Shown here piece after piece: positions 42,116 to 51,330 of a DNA stretch of 64,000 bases. The notes beneath the pieces are model-generated. The model ran no database searches and was not told where the DNA came from. It was given only the letters and a program-made list of their open reading frames with translations. This DNA is from Streptomyces piniterrae (GTDB lineage: Bacteria > Actinomycetota > Actinomycetes > Streptomycetales > Streptomycetaceae), in assembly GCF_005048155.1 (NCBI RefSeq), contig NZ_SUMB01000011.1, positions 278,360 through 342,359 on the forward strand. The letters run 5' to 3'. The position numbers were made by a program, and so were the translations under genes. Position 1 is the first letter of the stretch, and each line of letters starts with the position of its first letter.

Positions 42116-43258
42116 ATGCGGTCGCTCTTCCGTTCGTCTCCTCGACCGGGGGCGGGTGGTCATGGCTGGGTCGTCTTCAGGCTGGCGCAGTGTGTGCCGT
42201 TCGCGATCCTGCTGGTCGGGCTGGGGATCGAGCTCTCGCCCGCGCACGCTGTGTACACGGGGCCGCTGCTGACCGCCATGCCGGCGCTGGCCTCGCTGAC
42301 GATGGGTCCCAAGGGCACGCTGGCCGCGGCGGGCAGCGCGCTGTTCATCAGTGTCACCACCGCCACGATGCACGACGCCTGGGGCGCCACGCAGATCTAC
42401 AGCAACCTGCTGGCGCTGCTCGTGGTGTCGGTGGCCAGTGTCACGACGAGTAACGCCATGCGGACCCGCAGGCAGAGCGAACTCGACCAGGTCCGGCGGG
42501 TCGCCGTGGCGGCGCAGGAGGTCATTCTGCGGCCGGTGCCCGCACGTCTGGGCCCGGTGTCGGCGGCCAGCATGTACCTCGCGGCGGAGAAGGGCGCGCA
42601 GATCGGCGGCGACCTGTACGAGGCGGTGCGGACGCCGTACGGGGTCCGGATGATCGTGGGGGATGTGCGGGGAAAGGGGCTGGCCGCGGTGCGCTCGGCG
42701 GCGGCCGTCCTGAGCGCGTTCCGGGAGGCCGCGCACTACGAGGACGAGCTGGCGGCCGTGATGAACCACTGTGCGGCCGCCCTGCGGCGGGAGCACGCGG
42801 AGCCGGACTTCGCGGTCAGGGACGGCGCGGAGGACCTCGACCTGGCGGAGGGTTTCGTCACGGCGCTGGTGGCCCAGGTGCCGGACGAACCGGTGGTCGA
42901 GGTGGTGAACAGCGGCCACCCCCCTCCGCTCGTGCTGCACGACGGCAGGGTCCGCGCCCTGGCGCCCGCCTCGCCGCTGCCGCCCCTCGGCCTGGAGGAG
43001 TTCCTCACCGGACCGCCCGCCAAAGCGGAGAGCTATCCGTTCGCGCCGGGGGACCGTCTGCTGCTGTACACCGACGGCGTCATCGAGGCCCGCAACCGCG
43101 AGAAGGACTTCTTCGCCCTTCCCGAGGCTATGGAGGCGGTGCACGCCCGCACTCCGCAGGAGTTCCTCGACCAACTGCACCGGAGGCTGGTCGGCCATAC
43201 CGAGGGCCATCTGACGGATGACACGGCGATGCTGCTCTTGGAGCGCCGGCGTGCTTGA
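42116..43258 (+). CDS. Membrane-bound PP2C/SpoIIE-type serine phosphatase (RsbU-like)
   Basis: The 380-residue protein starts at ATG 42116. It has four hydrophobic segments in residues 20-115, then a short linker and a PPM phosphatase domain. Metal-binding Asp residues are in GGDLYEAV, GDVRGKGL and LTDDTAM. Such proteins dephosphorylate anti-sigma-factor antagonists and so release sigma factors in stress responses. No kinase or antagonist gene is adjacent. It converges on the membrane protein gene at 43293 with a 34-bp gap. Confidence 0.92.
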   Translation: MRSLFRSSPRPGAGGHGWVVFRLAQCVPFAILLVGLGIELSPAHAVYTGPLLTAMPALASLTMGPKGTLAAAGSALFISVTTATMHDAWGATQIYSNLLALLVVSVASVTTSNAMRTRRQSELDQVRRVAVAAQEVILRPVPARLGPVSAASMYLAAEKGAQIGGDLYEAVRTPYGVRMIVGDVRGKGLAAVRSAAAVLSAFREAAHYEDELAAVMNHCAAALRREHAEPDFAVRDGAEDLDLAEGFVTALVAQVPDEPVVEVVNSGHPPPLVLHDGRVRALAPASPLPPLGLEEFLTGPPAKAESYPFAPGDRLLLYTDGVIEARNREKDFFALPEAMEAVHARTPQEFLDQLHRRLVGHTEGHLTDDTAMLLLERRRA

Positions 43259-43292
43259 GTGGCCTCGACGGATTTCCGTGGCCCCCGCCGGG

Positions 43293-43850
43293 CTATGGGT
43301 GGCTGAATTCGCCGGTGTTTTCGGGAGTCTTTTCGGCGGCCGCGGAATTCAGCCGGCTGCGGCGCGTGAGGAGGACCGCGGTGCGGGTCAGGACCATGGC
43401 GAGGGACATGAAGACGAAGGCGTTCGCGTAGACGTCCGGGCCGCTGAGCCGGTAGTCGATGCTGAAGCGGACCAGTTCCTCGCTGAACCAGTGCTCGGCG
43501 CCGTAGGCGAAAAGGACGCGGGCGCTGGAGAGGACGATCCAGACGAGGGCGTAGCCGATGCCGCCGATGGTGTAGATCTCGCCGGAGGTGTCTTTGCGGG
43601 CGGGGAGCAGGGCACCCGCGATCAGGCCGCAGATCACGCCGGTGCCGACGCCGATGAGCTGGAAGGACGGCGCGTTTCCGTCGGTGGGAAAGGAATGGAC
43701 GAAAAGGGCGATGATGACGAGTACCGCGGCCACCGAACGCAGCATGCGCATATTGGTGAGCCGGCGACGGCCGAGATCGGTCGCCAGAATGATGGCCAGG
43801 ATTGTTCCGCTGGCGATAAGTGCCGTCACGAACTGACTCAAGTTACCCAT
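43293..43850 (-). CDS. Multi-pass membrane protein of unknown function
   Basis: The 185-residue protein starts at ATG 43850 (MGNLSQFVTALIASG); the open frame to 43910 adds a basic stretch without support. Four to five membrane helices (TALIASGTILAIILA, AAVLVIIALFV, GVGTGVICGLIAGALL, GYALVWIVLSSARVLFAYG, FVFMSLAMVLTRTAVLL) alternate with short loops. It recalls CcdC/DUF1453-like proteins, but I am not sure. It is divergent from the two-component genes at 44129, across a repeat-rich gap. Confidence 0.82.
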   Translation of the reverse strand: MGNLSQFVTALIASGTILAIILATDLGRRRLTNMRMLRSVAAVLVIIALFVHSFPTDGNAPSFQLIGVGTGVICGLIAGALLPARKDTSGEIYTIGGIGYALVWIVLSSARVLFAYGAEHWFSEELVRFSIDYRLSGPDVYANAFVFMSLAMVLTRTAVLLTRRSRLNSAAAEKTPENTGEFSHP

Positions 43851-43945
43851 GTGAATGTGCCCCCGGGCCCGTCGGTCGCGGCCTCGAATTCCGTGCCGCG
43901 CTGTCTCCAATGACGTTATGAGGGCGGGGAGTTGCCGCGGGACGA

Positions 43946-44018
43946 CCGACCGGTGGATTCCGTGTCCACCGACCGGTGGACACCGGGCGGTGAATGCCCG
44001 GACGGTGAATGCCCGGAC
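43946..44018. promoter_or_regulatory. Repeat cluster in the gap before the two-component genes
   Basis: Three nested signals: a direct repeat CCGACCGGTGGA (43946-43957 and 43969-43980); a palindrome GTGTCCACC-N4-GGTGGACAC (43962-43983); and a perfect tandem 15-mer GGTGAATGCCCGGAC (43989-44003, 44004-44018). They lie 110-180 bp upstream of the kinase start and before the divergent membrane protein gene. This density suggests an operator region, perhaps for the response regulator itself. Confidence 0.6.
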
Positions 44019-44128
44019 GGTGCCGGGGACCGCGTAGGGTCCGTGGCCGGGGCGGGTGATAGGACTTGCGCTGGTCGCTCGCGGGCACGCCGTTTCGCGG
44101 GCAGGGCGGGGCGCGGGAAGAGCGGGGC

Positions 44129-45475
44129 ATGGCGGGGGACGGGAACACGGTGACGGACGAGGCGGGGCGTGCTCCCGAGGCGGGACAGGCTCGCGAGGTG
44201 GGGCAGGCGCCCGAGGTGGGGCGTGCTCCCGAGGCGCGGGTGCGCTGGGTCGGGCTGTGGGACAGCTACTTCGCGATCTGTTATCTGATCACCGCGGGAT
44301 TGGTGTTCGCCTCCGTCCATCCGCAGATCCACCGCATCGTCGCCATCAGTACGTTGACGTTGGTCGCGCCCTGGTACGCAGGTCTCGGACGGCCGCTGAT
44401 GCACCGTCATCACCGCGGGCGCAGGAACGTCGTCTTCTCCGCCGGTCTGCTGGCGCTGTTCATGGTGGCCGCGGCGGCCGACCTGATGGCGTCCTTCGCC
44501 CTGTTCGCCGTGGTGCCGATGCTCATGATGAGCCTGAACACCGCCCCGGCCATCGCGGTCGCCGTCCTCGCCAACCTCTTCCCGGTGACCGTGCTGTGGC
44601 TCGGGCCCGCCGGCGACAGGTCCCCGGCCACGCTGTTCGTGCTGCTGGCGTCGCTGCTCGGGATCGCCCTCTCCGCCCTCCTCGGGCTGTGGATCAAGCG
44701 GGTGGTGCGGCTGAACAGGGAACACGCCGAGCTGATCGAGGAGTTGCGCAGGAACCGGGAGCAGGTGGCGCGGCTGTCCCACAGGGCCGGCATCTCCGCC
44801 GAACGGGAGCGGCTGGCGCGGGAGATCCATGACACTCTCGCGCAGAGCCTGACCAGCGTCATCAGCCTCGTCCAGGCCGCCGAGTCGGAGGTGGACGACA
44901 CCCCCGACCTCGCCCGCGAACATCTCGCCCTGGCCGGGCGGGTCGCCAAGGAGAGCCTGGCCGAGGCCCGGGAGTTCGTCGCCGGCCGGTCGCCCGCGGC
45001 GTTGCAGGAGAGTTCGCTGGCCCAGGCCGTACGGCGGCAGACGGACGGCCTGGTCGCGCAGACCGGGCTGCCGGTGCGGTTCCGCGTCGAGGGGGCCGAA
45101 CAGCCGCTGCCGATGCCGGTGAGCGTCGTCCTGCTGCGGGCCGCGCAGGAGACCCTGGCGAACATCCGCAAACATGCCGAGGCCCGCACGGTGGATGTGG
45201 AGCTGCGGTACGCCGAGGGCGGTGTCGGCCTCGTCGTGCGGGACGACGGGAAGGGCTTCGACACGGATGGGGATGAGGAGCCCGGGGCGGCCGGTGGCGG
45301 GAGTGACGGTGGGAGCGGGGGCTTCGGATTGCGTGGGCTGGAGGCACGGGTGGCGGAGATCGGCGGGGTGGTGACGGTCGTCAGCGGCCGGGGCGAGGGC
45401 ACCAGGGTCGGCGTACGGGTCCCGCTGGAGCGGGACGGGCGGGAGCCCGGGGCGGTGACGAGCGATGAGCGCTGA
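44129..45475 (+). CDS. NarL-type sensor histidine kinase
   Basis: The 448-residue protein starts at ATG 44129 (MAGDGNTVTDEAG) after GGAAGAG. The N-terminal tail has three imperfect REVGQAP-type repeats, then six membrane helices (residues about 48-190). A HisKA_3 domain carries the phosphorylated His in LAREIHDTLAQSL, and the ATPase domain has NIRKHAEA, DDGKGFD and GFGLRGLEARV. The signal is unknown; there is no large outer domain, so sensing is probably in the membrane. It is coupled to its response regulator by an 11-base overlap. Confidence 0.95.
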   Translation: MAGDGNTVTDEAGRAPEAGQAREVGQAPEVGRAPEARVRWVGLWDSYFAICYLITAGLVFASVHPQIHRIVAISTLTLVAPWYAGLGRPLMHRHHRGRRNVVFSAGLLALFMVAAAADLMASFALFAVVPMLMMSLNTAPAIAVAVLANLFPVTVLWLGPAGDRSPATLFVLLASLLGIALSALLGLWIKRVVRLNREHAELIEELRRNREQVARLSHRAGISAERERLAREIHDTLAQSLTSVISLVQAAESEVDDTPDLAREHLALAGRVAKESLAEAREFVAGRSPAALQESSLAQAVRRQTDGLVAQTGLPVRFRVEGAEQPLPMPVSVVLLRAAQETLANIRKHAEARTVDVELRYAEGGVGLVVRDDGKGFDTDGDEEPGAAGGGSDGGSGGFGLRGLEARVAEIGGVVTVVSGRGEGTRVGVRVPLERDGREPGAVTSDER

Positions 45476-46100
45476 GACAAGGCCGATCGGGGTGCTGCTG
45501 GCCGACGATCACCCCGTCGTACGCGAGGGCCTGTGCGCGATGCTCGAATCCGACCCGGGCATCACCGTGGTCGGACAGGCCGGCTCCGGCGAGGAGGCCG
45601 TGGCGCTGGCCGCCCGGCTCGACCCGGACATCGTGCTGCTGGATCTGCGGATGGGCGGGATGGACGGGGTCGCCGCGACCGGGCACATCCGGCGGGAGTC
45701 CCCGCGCAGCAAGGTGGTCATCGTCACCACGTACGAGAACGACGCCGACATCCTGCGCGCCGTGGAGGCGGGTGCGTCCGGCTATCTCCTCAAGGGCAGT
45801 TCCCGGGCCGAGCTGGTCGGCGCCGTCCATGCGGCCACGCGCGGTGAGACGGTGCTGACGCCTTCGCTGGCCGGCAAGCTGTTCCGGGCGCGGGTGGTCG
45901 ACCAGCCGGTGCTGTCCGGCCGGGAGTGCGAGGTGTTGCGGCTGGTCGGCCAGGGGCTGACGAACGCGGAGATCGGCAGGGAGTTGTTCATCGGCGAGGC
46001 CACGGTGAAGACCCATCTGCTGCGCGCGTTCAAGAAGCTGGATGTGTCGGACCGGACGGCGGCGGTGATGGTGGCGCTGGAGCGCGGCCTGCTGTCGTGA
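45465..46100 (+). CDS. LuxR/NarL-family response regulator
   Basis: The 211-residue protein has a complete receiver (LLADDHPVVREGL, acceptor Asp in IVLLDLRMGG, Thr in IVTTYEN, Lys in YLLKGSS) and a LuxR-type helix-turn-helix (LSGRECEVLRLVGQGLTNAEIGRELFIGEATVKTHL). Start ATG 45465 lies inside the kinase gene. It should take phosphate from the kinase and bind DNA; the repeats at 43946-44018 are candidate sites. The ATPase-glycosyltransferase gene 136 bp downstream may be one target, but this is inference. Confidence 0.95.
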   Translation: MSAETRPIGVLLADDHPVVREGLCAMLESDPGITVVGQAGSGEEAVALAARLDPDIVLLDLRMGGMDGVAATGHIRRESPRSKVVIVTTYENDADILRAVEAGASGYLLKGSSRAELVGAVHAATRGETVLTPSLAGKLFRARVVDQPVLSGRECEVLRLVGQGLTNAEIGRELFIGEATVKTHLLRAFKKLDVSDRTAAVMVALERGLLS

Positions 46101-46236
46101 GGGGGGGCGGGCGGGACTGCCGGCCTGGCGCCCAAGGGCCCCTGGGACGACGGCAGTTTCTCCCCCGGCCCACGCGCGAATGCGGCGAGAACACCAAGCC
46201 CGAGCATTAGAATCGTGCGTGAGGTGAGGGGAGCCC

Positions 46237-49200
46237 GTGGACATATCCAAGCTGCCGAACCCCTACGACTACCGCAATCCGGTACGCGACGCCGCGCTCT
46301 TCGCCGGGCGGAACGCCGAGATCGCCTCCATCGCATACGAGCTCGACCAGGCGGGGGTGGACCGGCCGTCGGTCTATATCGCGGTCCACGGCCGGCGGGC
46401 CGCGGGCAAGACCAGCCTGCTCAACCGTACGGAGCACCTGGCGCGGGACCGCGGGCTGCTGCCGGTGCGGGTGGAGCTGGTCGAAGGTGACGACTCCCCC
46501 GCCGCCTTCTACCGCAAGGTCTACGAGGAACTGGTGGACGCCGTCGAGGCGGAGGGCGCGCCGGGCGAGGTGCCGTGCGGAGCGTCCACCGTGCCGCCCG
46601 CCACGGTCAGCGCGGCTCAGGTGCGGCGGGTGTTCTCCGGCGCCGCCCCGGAGGCCGGCTTCCCGCTGGAGTTCCCCGAGGCGCTGGCCCTGTCGGGCTC
46701 CGACGGCACGGTGTCCCAGGCCGCGCTCCGTGCGGACCTCCGCTATCTCGTACGGGCCCTCGGCCGGCCGATCGCGCTGCTCATCGACGAGGCCCAACTG
46801 GTCGCCGGGCACAAGGAAGTGCTGTCCATCCTCCGCGCGCTCGGGAGCCGGCTCGACGGCTTCGTCTTCGTGCTCGCCGGCACATCGGGCCTGCTCACCC
46901 AGATCACCGAGGTCTTCTCGCCGCTGCTCAGGCAGTTCAAGGAGATCAGGACGGAGCGGTTCATCGAGGGGGAGGACGTCAGCAGCTGCATGCTGCTGCC
47001 GTTACGGAGGTTGGGGATGGACGCCGCGTGCTTCCCCGACTTCAACGCGACCCAGTCGGAGATCGTCAAGCTCACCGACGGCAATCCGTACGAGATCCAG
47101 CTCTACTGCCACGAGATGTTCGCCCGCTGGCAGAAGGACCCCGCCATGGGGGGCATGGCGCTGAGCGCCGAGATGCTGGAGGACGTCAGGTCCCGCATGG
47201 AACAGGGGCGGGAGGTCCTCGACCGCAGGCTGATCCGGTCGGTGAAGAAGCTGTCGCCGGAGCGGCTGCACGCCTTCAACGTCCTCAGCTCCGCGCTCGA
47301 TCACGCCACCGTCGACGAGGTCTGGTTCGCGCACAACGTGGTCGGAGCGCCGACGATCACCCGCGAGGTCCTCGACCAGGCCCGTGCGCAGCTGATCGCG
47401 GACGGCACGCTCGACGACGACGAGGTCGTCCGGCTGTCCCAGGAGACCGAGCTGTTCGACGACATCTACGTACGGCTGTGGACCATCAACAAGCTGGGAC
47501 GGCGGCTGCACACCCAGCTGATGGGCCGTGGCGAGTTCCGCAGTCTGCTGACCCGGCGGCTCGGCTGTCTGCTCACCGAGCTCGCCGCCGAGCCCGCCCG
47601 TGTGCTCCGGACCTGCTGCCCGAAAATGGGCGAAGCCAGCCTCAACGAGGCGTTGTTCGCCCTGGAGAGCCTGGCGGACAAGGGCGCGGAGTCCGTACCG
47701 CACCCCACACAGTTCGTGCACGAGGCCATCCTCCGTACCGGCATCCCCACCGCGCTGGACATCACCACGGTCACCTGCGCCTACCGCGGTACCACCGCCG
47801 TCCAGTGGCTCTACTCGGCGGACTCGGACGACTTCCTGCTCGACACCACCCCCGGCTTCCGCGCCGCGGCCGACCGGATCGCCGCGCTCGGCGGGGAGCT
47901 GACGGCCGAACGGACCCGGCTGCCGCTCAAGCCCTGGTCGAAGATCAGCGAGTGGCTGCGGCTGTCCACCGGAGCGGTGCGCTCCGCCATCGCCTGCAAC
48001 CATCTCGGCGCCTCGTACTCCGCCTACCGCGCCGGTGACCTGGCCGGGACGCGGACGCATCTGTCCGCCGCGTTCGATCTGGACCCGCGCTGGGAGCCGG
48101 CGAACAACATCCTCTACGTGTCCCTGGCCGCCGGTGAGCCCGGCATCGCCCTTGAGTGGGTCGGCCGGGCGGTGGACATGGCGCAGCACCCCAAGGACAA
48201 GGCGCTCAGCCGGTACAACGCGGCGATGGCGTACCTCCTGGAGGGGGACCGGCAGGCGGCGGCGGACCAACTGGCCCTGGCGGCCGGGGAACTCGCCCCG
48301 CTGCCGTTCGTCGACTGCGAGATCGAGTATCTGCTGACCCCGCGGATCGTGGACGGCGAGGTCGCCCTCGAGCAGGAACGCGAGGTCGATCTCGCGGGGG
48401 CGATCGAGGGGGCCCGGGCGGCGGTGGGGGCGGAGGGGGAGACGGCGAGCGTGGAGGGGACGGAAATCGTGGCAGAGGCAGCGGGTACGGAAAGCGCGGG
48501 GGCGCCGGGGAGCGTGGAGCAGGCGGCGGAGCCGGGCGCGGCGGTGTCCGCGTCCGGGGCACCGTCCGAGGCCCCGGCTGCGCGGGCTGGTGAGCCGCGC
48601 CCGGTCACCGTCCTCGTCGTCGCCACCGAGTGGTGGTCCGCGCACGGCGGTCTGAGCACCTTCAACCGGGACCTGTGCCGGGCGCTCGCCGCCGCCGGGG
48701 CGCAGGTGTACTGCGCGGTGCTCGCCGCCTCCCAGGAGGAGATCGACGAGGCCGAAGTCGCCAATGTCTCCCTGCTGTGCCGTCCTTCAGCCGCCGGCGT
48801 ACCGGAGTACGTCCGGCTGACCCGCCGTCCACAACTGCCCGAAGGCACCGTCCCCGATCTCGTCATCGGGCACAGCCGGATCACCGGTCCGGCCGCCGAG
48901 ATGCTGGTCTCCGACTTCTTTCCGCAGGCCAGGCGGCTGCACTTCATCCATATGGCACCGGATGAGATCGAATGGCACAAGCTCGACCGGGATGACGACG
49001 CCGCGCTGCGCGCGGAGGGCAGGACCGAGGAGGAGCGCCGGCTGGGCACGGGCGCGCACCGGGTGGTCACGGTGGGCCCACGGCTGCACCATCGCTTTCT
49101 CAACGAGCTTTTCGGTGCGGGTGTTTCGGCGCCGTTGCAGATCGACCCGGGGTTCGACACGGCCGATGCGAAGCCCCGCACCCCGCCCGCCGGCGGACCG

Positions 49201-49803
49201 CTGAAAGTCCTGCTGGTCGGGCGTACGGAGGACTACGAGCTCAAGGGGCTGGACCTCGCGGCCCGTGCGTGTGGACAGGTGGCGACCTGGCGGGAGAAGG
49301 CCCAGGTACCGGCGATCGGCCTGCTGGTCCGGGGAGCGCCGTCCGGCACCGGGACCGAACAGCGCAAGCAACTGCGGACGTGGTCCGGCCATCCCAAGAT
49401 GGAGATCGTGGTCCGCGAGTACTCCTCCGACGAGGAACGGCTCACCGCCGACATGTGCCGGGCGAGCCTCGTCATCATGCCCTCCAGGGCGGAGGGCTTC
49501 GGCCTGGTCGGCGTCGAGGCCATGACCTTGGGGGTTCCCACGCTGGTCAGCGAGGAGAGCGGGCTGGCGCAGTTGCTGCGCGAGAAGCTCGACGGGGAGA
49601 CGGCGGGGCGCCTCATCGTCCCCATGTCGGGCGACGACGACGAGGACGCCGAGACCTGGGCCCGTCATATCGACGCGGTCATGCGCGACCTGCCGACCGC
49701 CTTCCGACGCGCCGCCGAAGTGCGCGACGCTCTGGCCACCGAGGTGACCTGGGCCGATGCCGCCGCGAAGCTGCTGGGCGAGGCCGACAGGGGCGAGGGC
49801 TGA
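46237..49803 (+). CDS. AAA/STAND ATPase - TPR - family 4 glycosyltransferase fusion
   Basis: This 1188-residue protein starts at GTG 46237 with GAGGGGAG upstream. Order of parts: ATPase about 20-430, with Walker A HGRRAAGKTSL (51-61) and Walker B ALLIDEAQL, then a winged-helix-like part; unknown alpha/beta region about 430-590; TPR-like repeats about 595-710; acidic Ala/Glu/Gly linker about 720-785; GT4 glycosyltransferase about 789-1185. The GT4 half is intact: GGLSTFNRDLCRAL donor-side loop, HFIHMAPDE, LLVGRTEDYELKG, and the EX7E pair Glu1086/Glu1094 in EGFGLVGVE. Codon 256 is TTA (47002-47004), predicting bldA dependence. The acceptor is unknown; an ATP-gated glycosylation effector in defence or development is a possible role. 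Confidence 0.9.
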   Translation: MDISKLPNPYDYRNPVRDAALFAGRNAEIASIAYELDQAGVDRPSVYIAVHGRRAAGKTSLLNRTEHLARDRGLLPVRVELVEGDDSPAAFYRKVYEELVDAVEAEGAPGEVPCGASTVPPATVSAAQVRRVFSGAAPEAGFPLEFPEALALSGSDGTVSQAALRADLRYLVRALGRPIALLIDEAQLVAGHKEVLSILRALGSRLDGFVFVLAGTSGLLTQITEVFSPLLRQFKEIRTERFIEGEDVSSCMLLPLRRLGMDAACFPDFNATQSEIVKLTDGNPYEIQLYCHEMFARWQKDPAMGGMALSAEMLEDVRSRMEQGREVLDRRLIRSVKKLSPERLHAFNVLSSALDHATVDEVWFAHNVVGAPTITREVLDQARAQLIADGTLDDDEVVRLSQETELFDDIYVRLWTINKLGRRLHTQLMGRGEFRSLLTRRLGCLLTELAAEPARVLRTCCPKMGEASLNEALFALESLADKGAESVPHPTQFVHEAILRTGIPTALDITTVTCAYRGTTAVQWLYSADSDDFLLDTTPGFRAAADRIAALGGELTAERTRLPLKPWSKISEWLRLSTGAVRSAIACNHLGASYSAYRAGDLAGTRTHLSAAFDLDPRWEPANNILYVSLAAGEPGIALEWVGRAVDMAQHPKDKALSRYNAAMAYLLEGDRQAAADQLALAAGELAPLPFVDCEIEYLLTPRIVDGEVALEQEREVDLAGAIEGARAAVGAEGETASVEGTEIVAEAAGTESAGAPGSVEQAAEPGAAVSASGAPSEAPAARAGEPRPVTVLVVATEWWSAHGGLSTFNRDLCRALAAAGAQVYCAVLAASQEEIDEAEVANVSLLCRPSAAGVPEYVRLTRRPQLPEGTVPDLVIGHSRITGPAAEMLVSDFFPQARRLHFIHMAPDEIEWHKLDRDDDAALRAEGRTEEERRLGTGAHRVVTVGPRLHHRFLNELFGAGVSAPLQIDPGFDTADAKPRTPPAGGPLKVLLVGRTEDYELKGLDLAARACGQVATWREKAQVPAIGLLVRGAPSGTGTEQRKQLRTWSGHPKMEIVVREYSSDEERLTADMCRASLVIMPSRAEGFGLVGVEAMTLGVPTLVSEESGLAQLLREKLDGETAGRLIVPMSGDDDEDAETWARHIDAVMRDLPTAFRRAAEVRDALATEVTWADAAAKLLGEADRGEG

Positions 49804-49814
49804 GGCCGCCCCGT

Positions 49815-51173
49815 TCACTCCTCGCGCAGCCGCGCCCGGTCCGCCGCCGCCTTGCCCTGGTGCCAGCCGTCCGCGTCGCGTACGCCGCGCAGCCTGACCG
49901 GGGCGGTGTCCGGGAAGAGGGTTCCGGTGGTCTCCTCCACGGCCAGGTCGCGGGCGGCCAGGACCGGGAGGAGGTCGGGGGCGGTGGCGCCGGACTCGGC
50001 GGTGGCGGCGGCCGTGGCGGCCTCCGTGGCCGCGGTCAGCCGGTCGCGGACGCGGTCCGCGTAGGCGACGAGGAAGGTCTGGCGGAACTCGCGGGTGCGG
50101 CGGGAGCGGCCCCGGGAGTGGTGGTGGTCGCCGGCGCGGTTCATCGCGGCGGTGGCCTGGAGGAGGAGTGAGGTGTAGAGCAACTCCACCGCCTCCAGGT
50201 CGGGTTCGAAGCCGACGACGGTGGAGAAGCCGACGTCGGCGGCCCAGACGGCCTGGCAGCGGTTGGCCGCCGCGACGGCGTCCAGGAGCAGCGCCTTGGC
50301 CTGTTCGTACGGTCCCTCGATGCCGATACGGACCGCCGACGGGCCGCCGGCCGCACCCCCCGGGGAGCCTGCGGCGCCGGCGGCACCGGCGAGGAGCGCC
50401 TCGTCGATGCTGTGCCGGGCCATCAGCTCCTGCGCCTTGGCGGACAGCGCCTCCGCCTCCTCGGCGAAGTCCGTCGCCTCCGCCTTGGCGAGCAGACCAC
50501 GGATCCGGCCGAGGGCACGGGAGGCCGCCTCGCCTCCGGGGCCGGAGCGGGCCCCCGCAGTGGAAAAGGCACCAGTGAGCCGACCACCGCCGGCCACCTT
50601 CCGCGCGGGCTGCGGGGCCGGCAGCGGGGTGAGGCGGGGCAGCCTGGCGATGATCCGCAGCGCCGCCAGGACGTCGTACCCGGTCTCGAAGCGGGAGCCG
50701 CGGCGGCGCCGGGCCAGCGCGTCGAGATAGCCGCGGTCGGACTCCCACCACACCTCGGCGCCGAGCCTCCGCAGTTGCCCCTCCCAGCGGGGGTCGCGGG
50801 CCGCCTCGGCCTTCGACGGGCGGGCCGCCTCGGCCGCGATGGCGTCGACGACCAGCGTCGCCAGCGTCGCGTCCGCCGCCTCGCGCCGGACGATCCGCTC
50901 CAGGTCGGCGGGCTGCCAGCCGCCCGCCCAGCACTGGCGGACGCCAGCCGCCGCGGCCGCCACCACCGCCGCGCTCACCGCCTCCCAGCCGGCCGGGGCC
51001 GCGGCCAGCATCGAGGCACCGGCCTCGATGGCGTCCTCGGCCGGCTGCCCGTCCGCCGCGTAGCGGACGCGGCCGAGCACGCTCCCCACCAGCTCATCGA
51101 CGGCCGACGGCCGCTGCCCGCCCCGGCCTCGTCCGCCAGCCCCTTCAGCCCCTTGTCCTCCGCGTTCGCTCAC
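49815..51173 (-). CDS. DUF2786 domain protein
   Basis: The 452-residue protein opens at GTG 51173 (VSERGGQGAEG), though a start further in is possible because the first 20 residues are Gly/Arg-rich and the ribosome site is weak. A DUF2786 segment lies at about 215-255 (ALGRIRGLLAKAEATDFAEEAEALSAKAQ). The rest is Ala-rich and helical, with HHHSRGRSRRTREFRQTFLVAYADRV resembling the C-terminal part of phage- and plasmid-borne DUF2786 proteins. Function is unknown. It ends 11 bp from the convergent GT4 fusion gene. Confidence 0.85.
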   Translation of the reverse strand: MSERGGQGAEGAGGRGRGGQRPSAVDELVGSVLGRVRYAADGQPAEDAIEAGASMLAAAPAGWEAVSAAVVAAAAAGVRQCWAGGWQPADLERIVRREAADATLATLVVDAIAAEAARPSKAEAARDPRWEGQLRRLGAEVWWESDRGYLDALARRRRGSRFETGYDVLAALRIIARLPRLTPLPAPQPARKVAGGGRLTGAFSTAGARSGPGGEAASRALGRIRGLLAKAEATDFAEEAEALSAKAQELMARHSIDEALLAGAAGAAGSPGGAAGGPSAVRIGIEGPYEQAKALLLDAVAAANRCQAVWAADVGFSTVVGFEPDLEAVELLYTSLLLQATAAMNRAGDHHHSRGRSRRTREFRQTFLVAYADRVRDRLTAATEAATAAATAESGATAPDLLPVLAARDLAVEETTGTLFPDTAPVRLRGVRDADGWHQGKAAADRARLREE

Positions 51174-51251
51174 CCCGTCACTGTACGGAGGGACCGCGCG
51201 GCCCGGCCTCGGAGGCCGCCAGGTGCGGGCTGCGTAGCGTCCGCATACGAC

Positions 51252-51291
51252 GACGCCCGGTGGCGCCGTGTTTCCGGCGCCACCGGGCGTC
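51252..51291 (-). terminator. Strong hairpin terminator of the L,D-transpeptidase gene
   Basis: A 16-bp perfect stem (GACGCCCGGTGGCGCC with its complement) and an 8-base loop lie 40 bp after the transpeptidase stop on the minus strand. Confidence 0.9.
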
Positions 51292-51330
51292 TGCCACTCA
51301 CGTCATGTCGTCATCGGGTCCGTCACCGCG

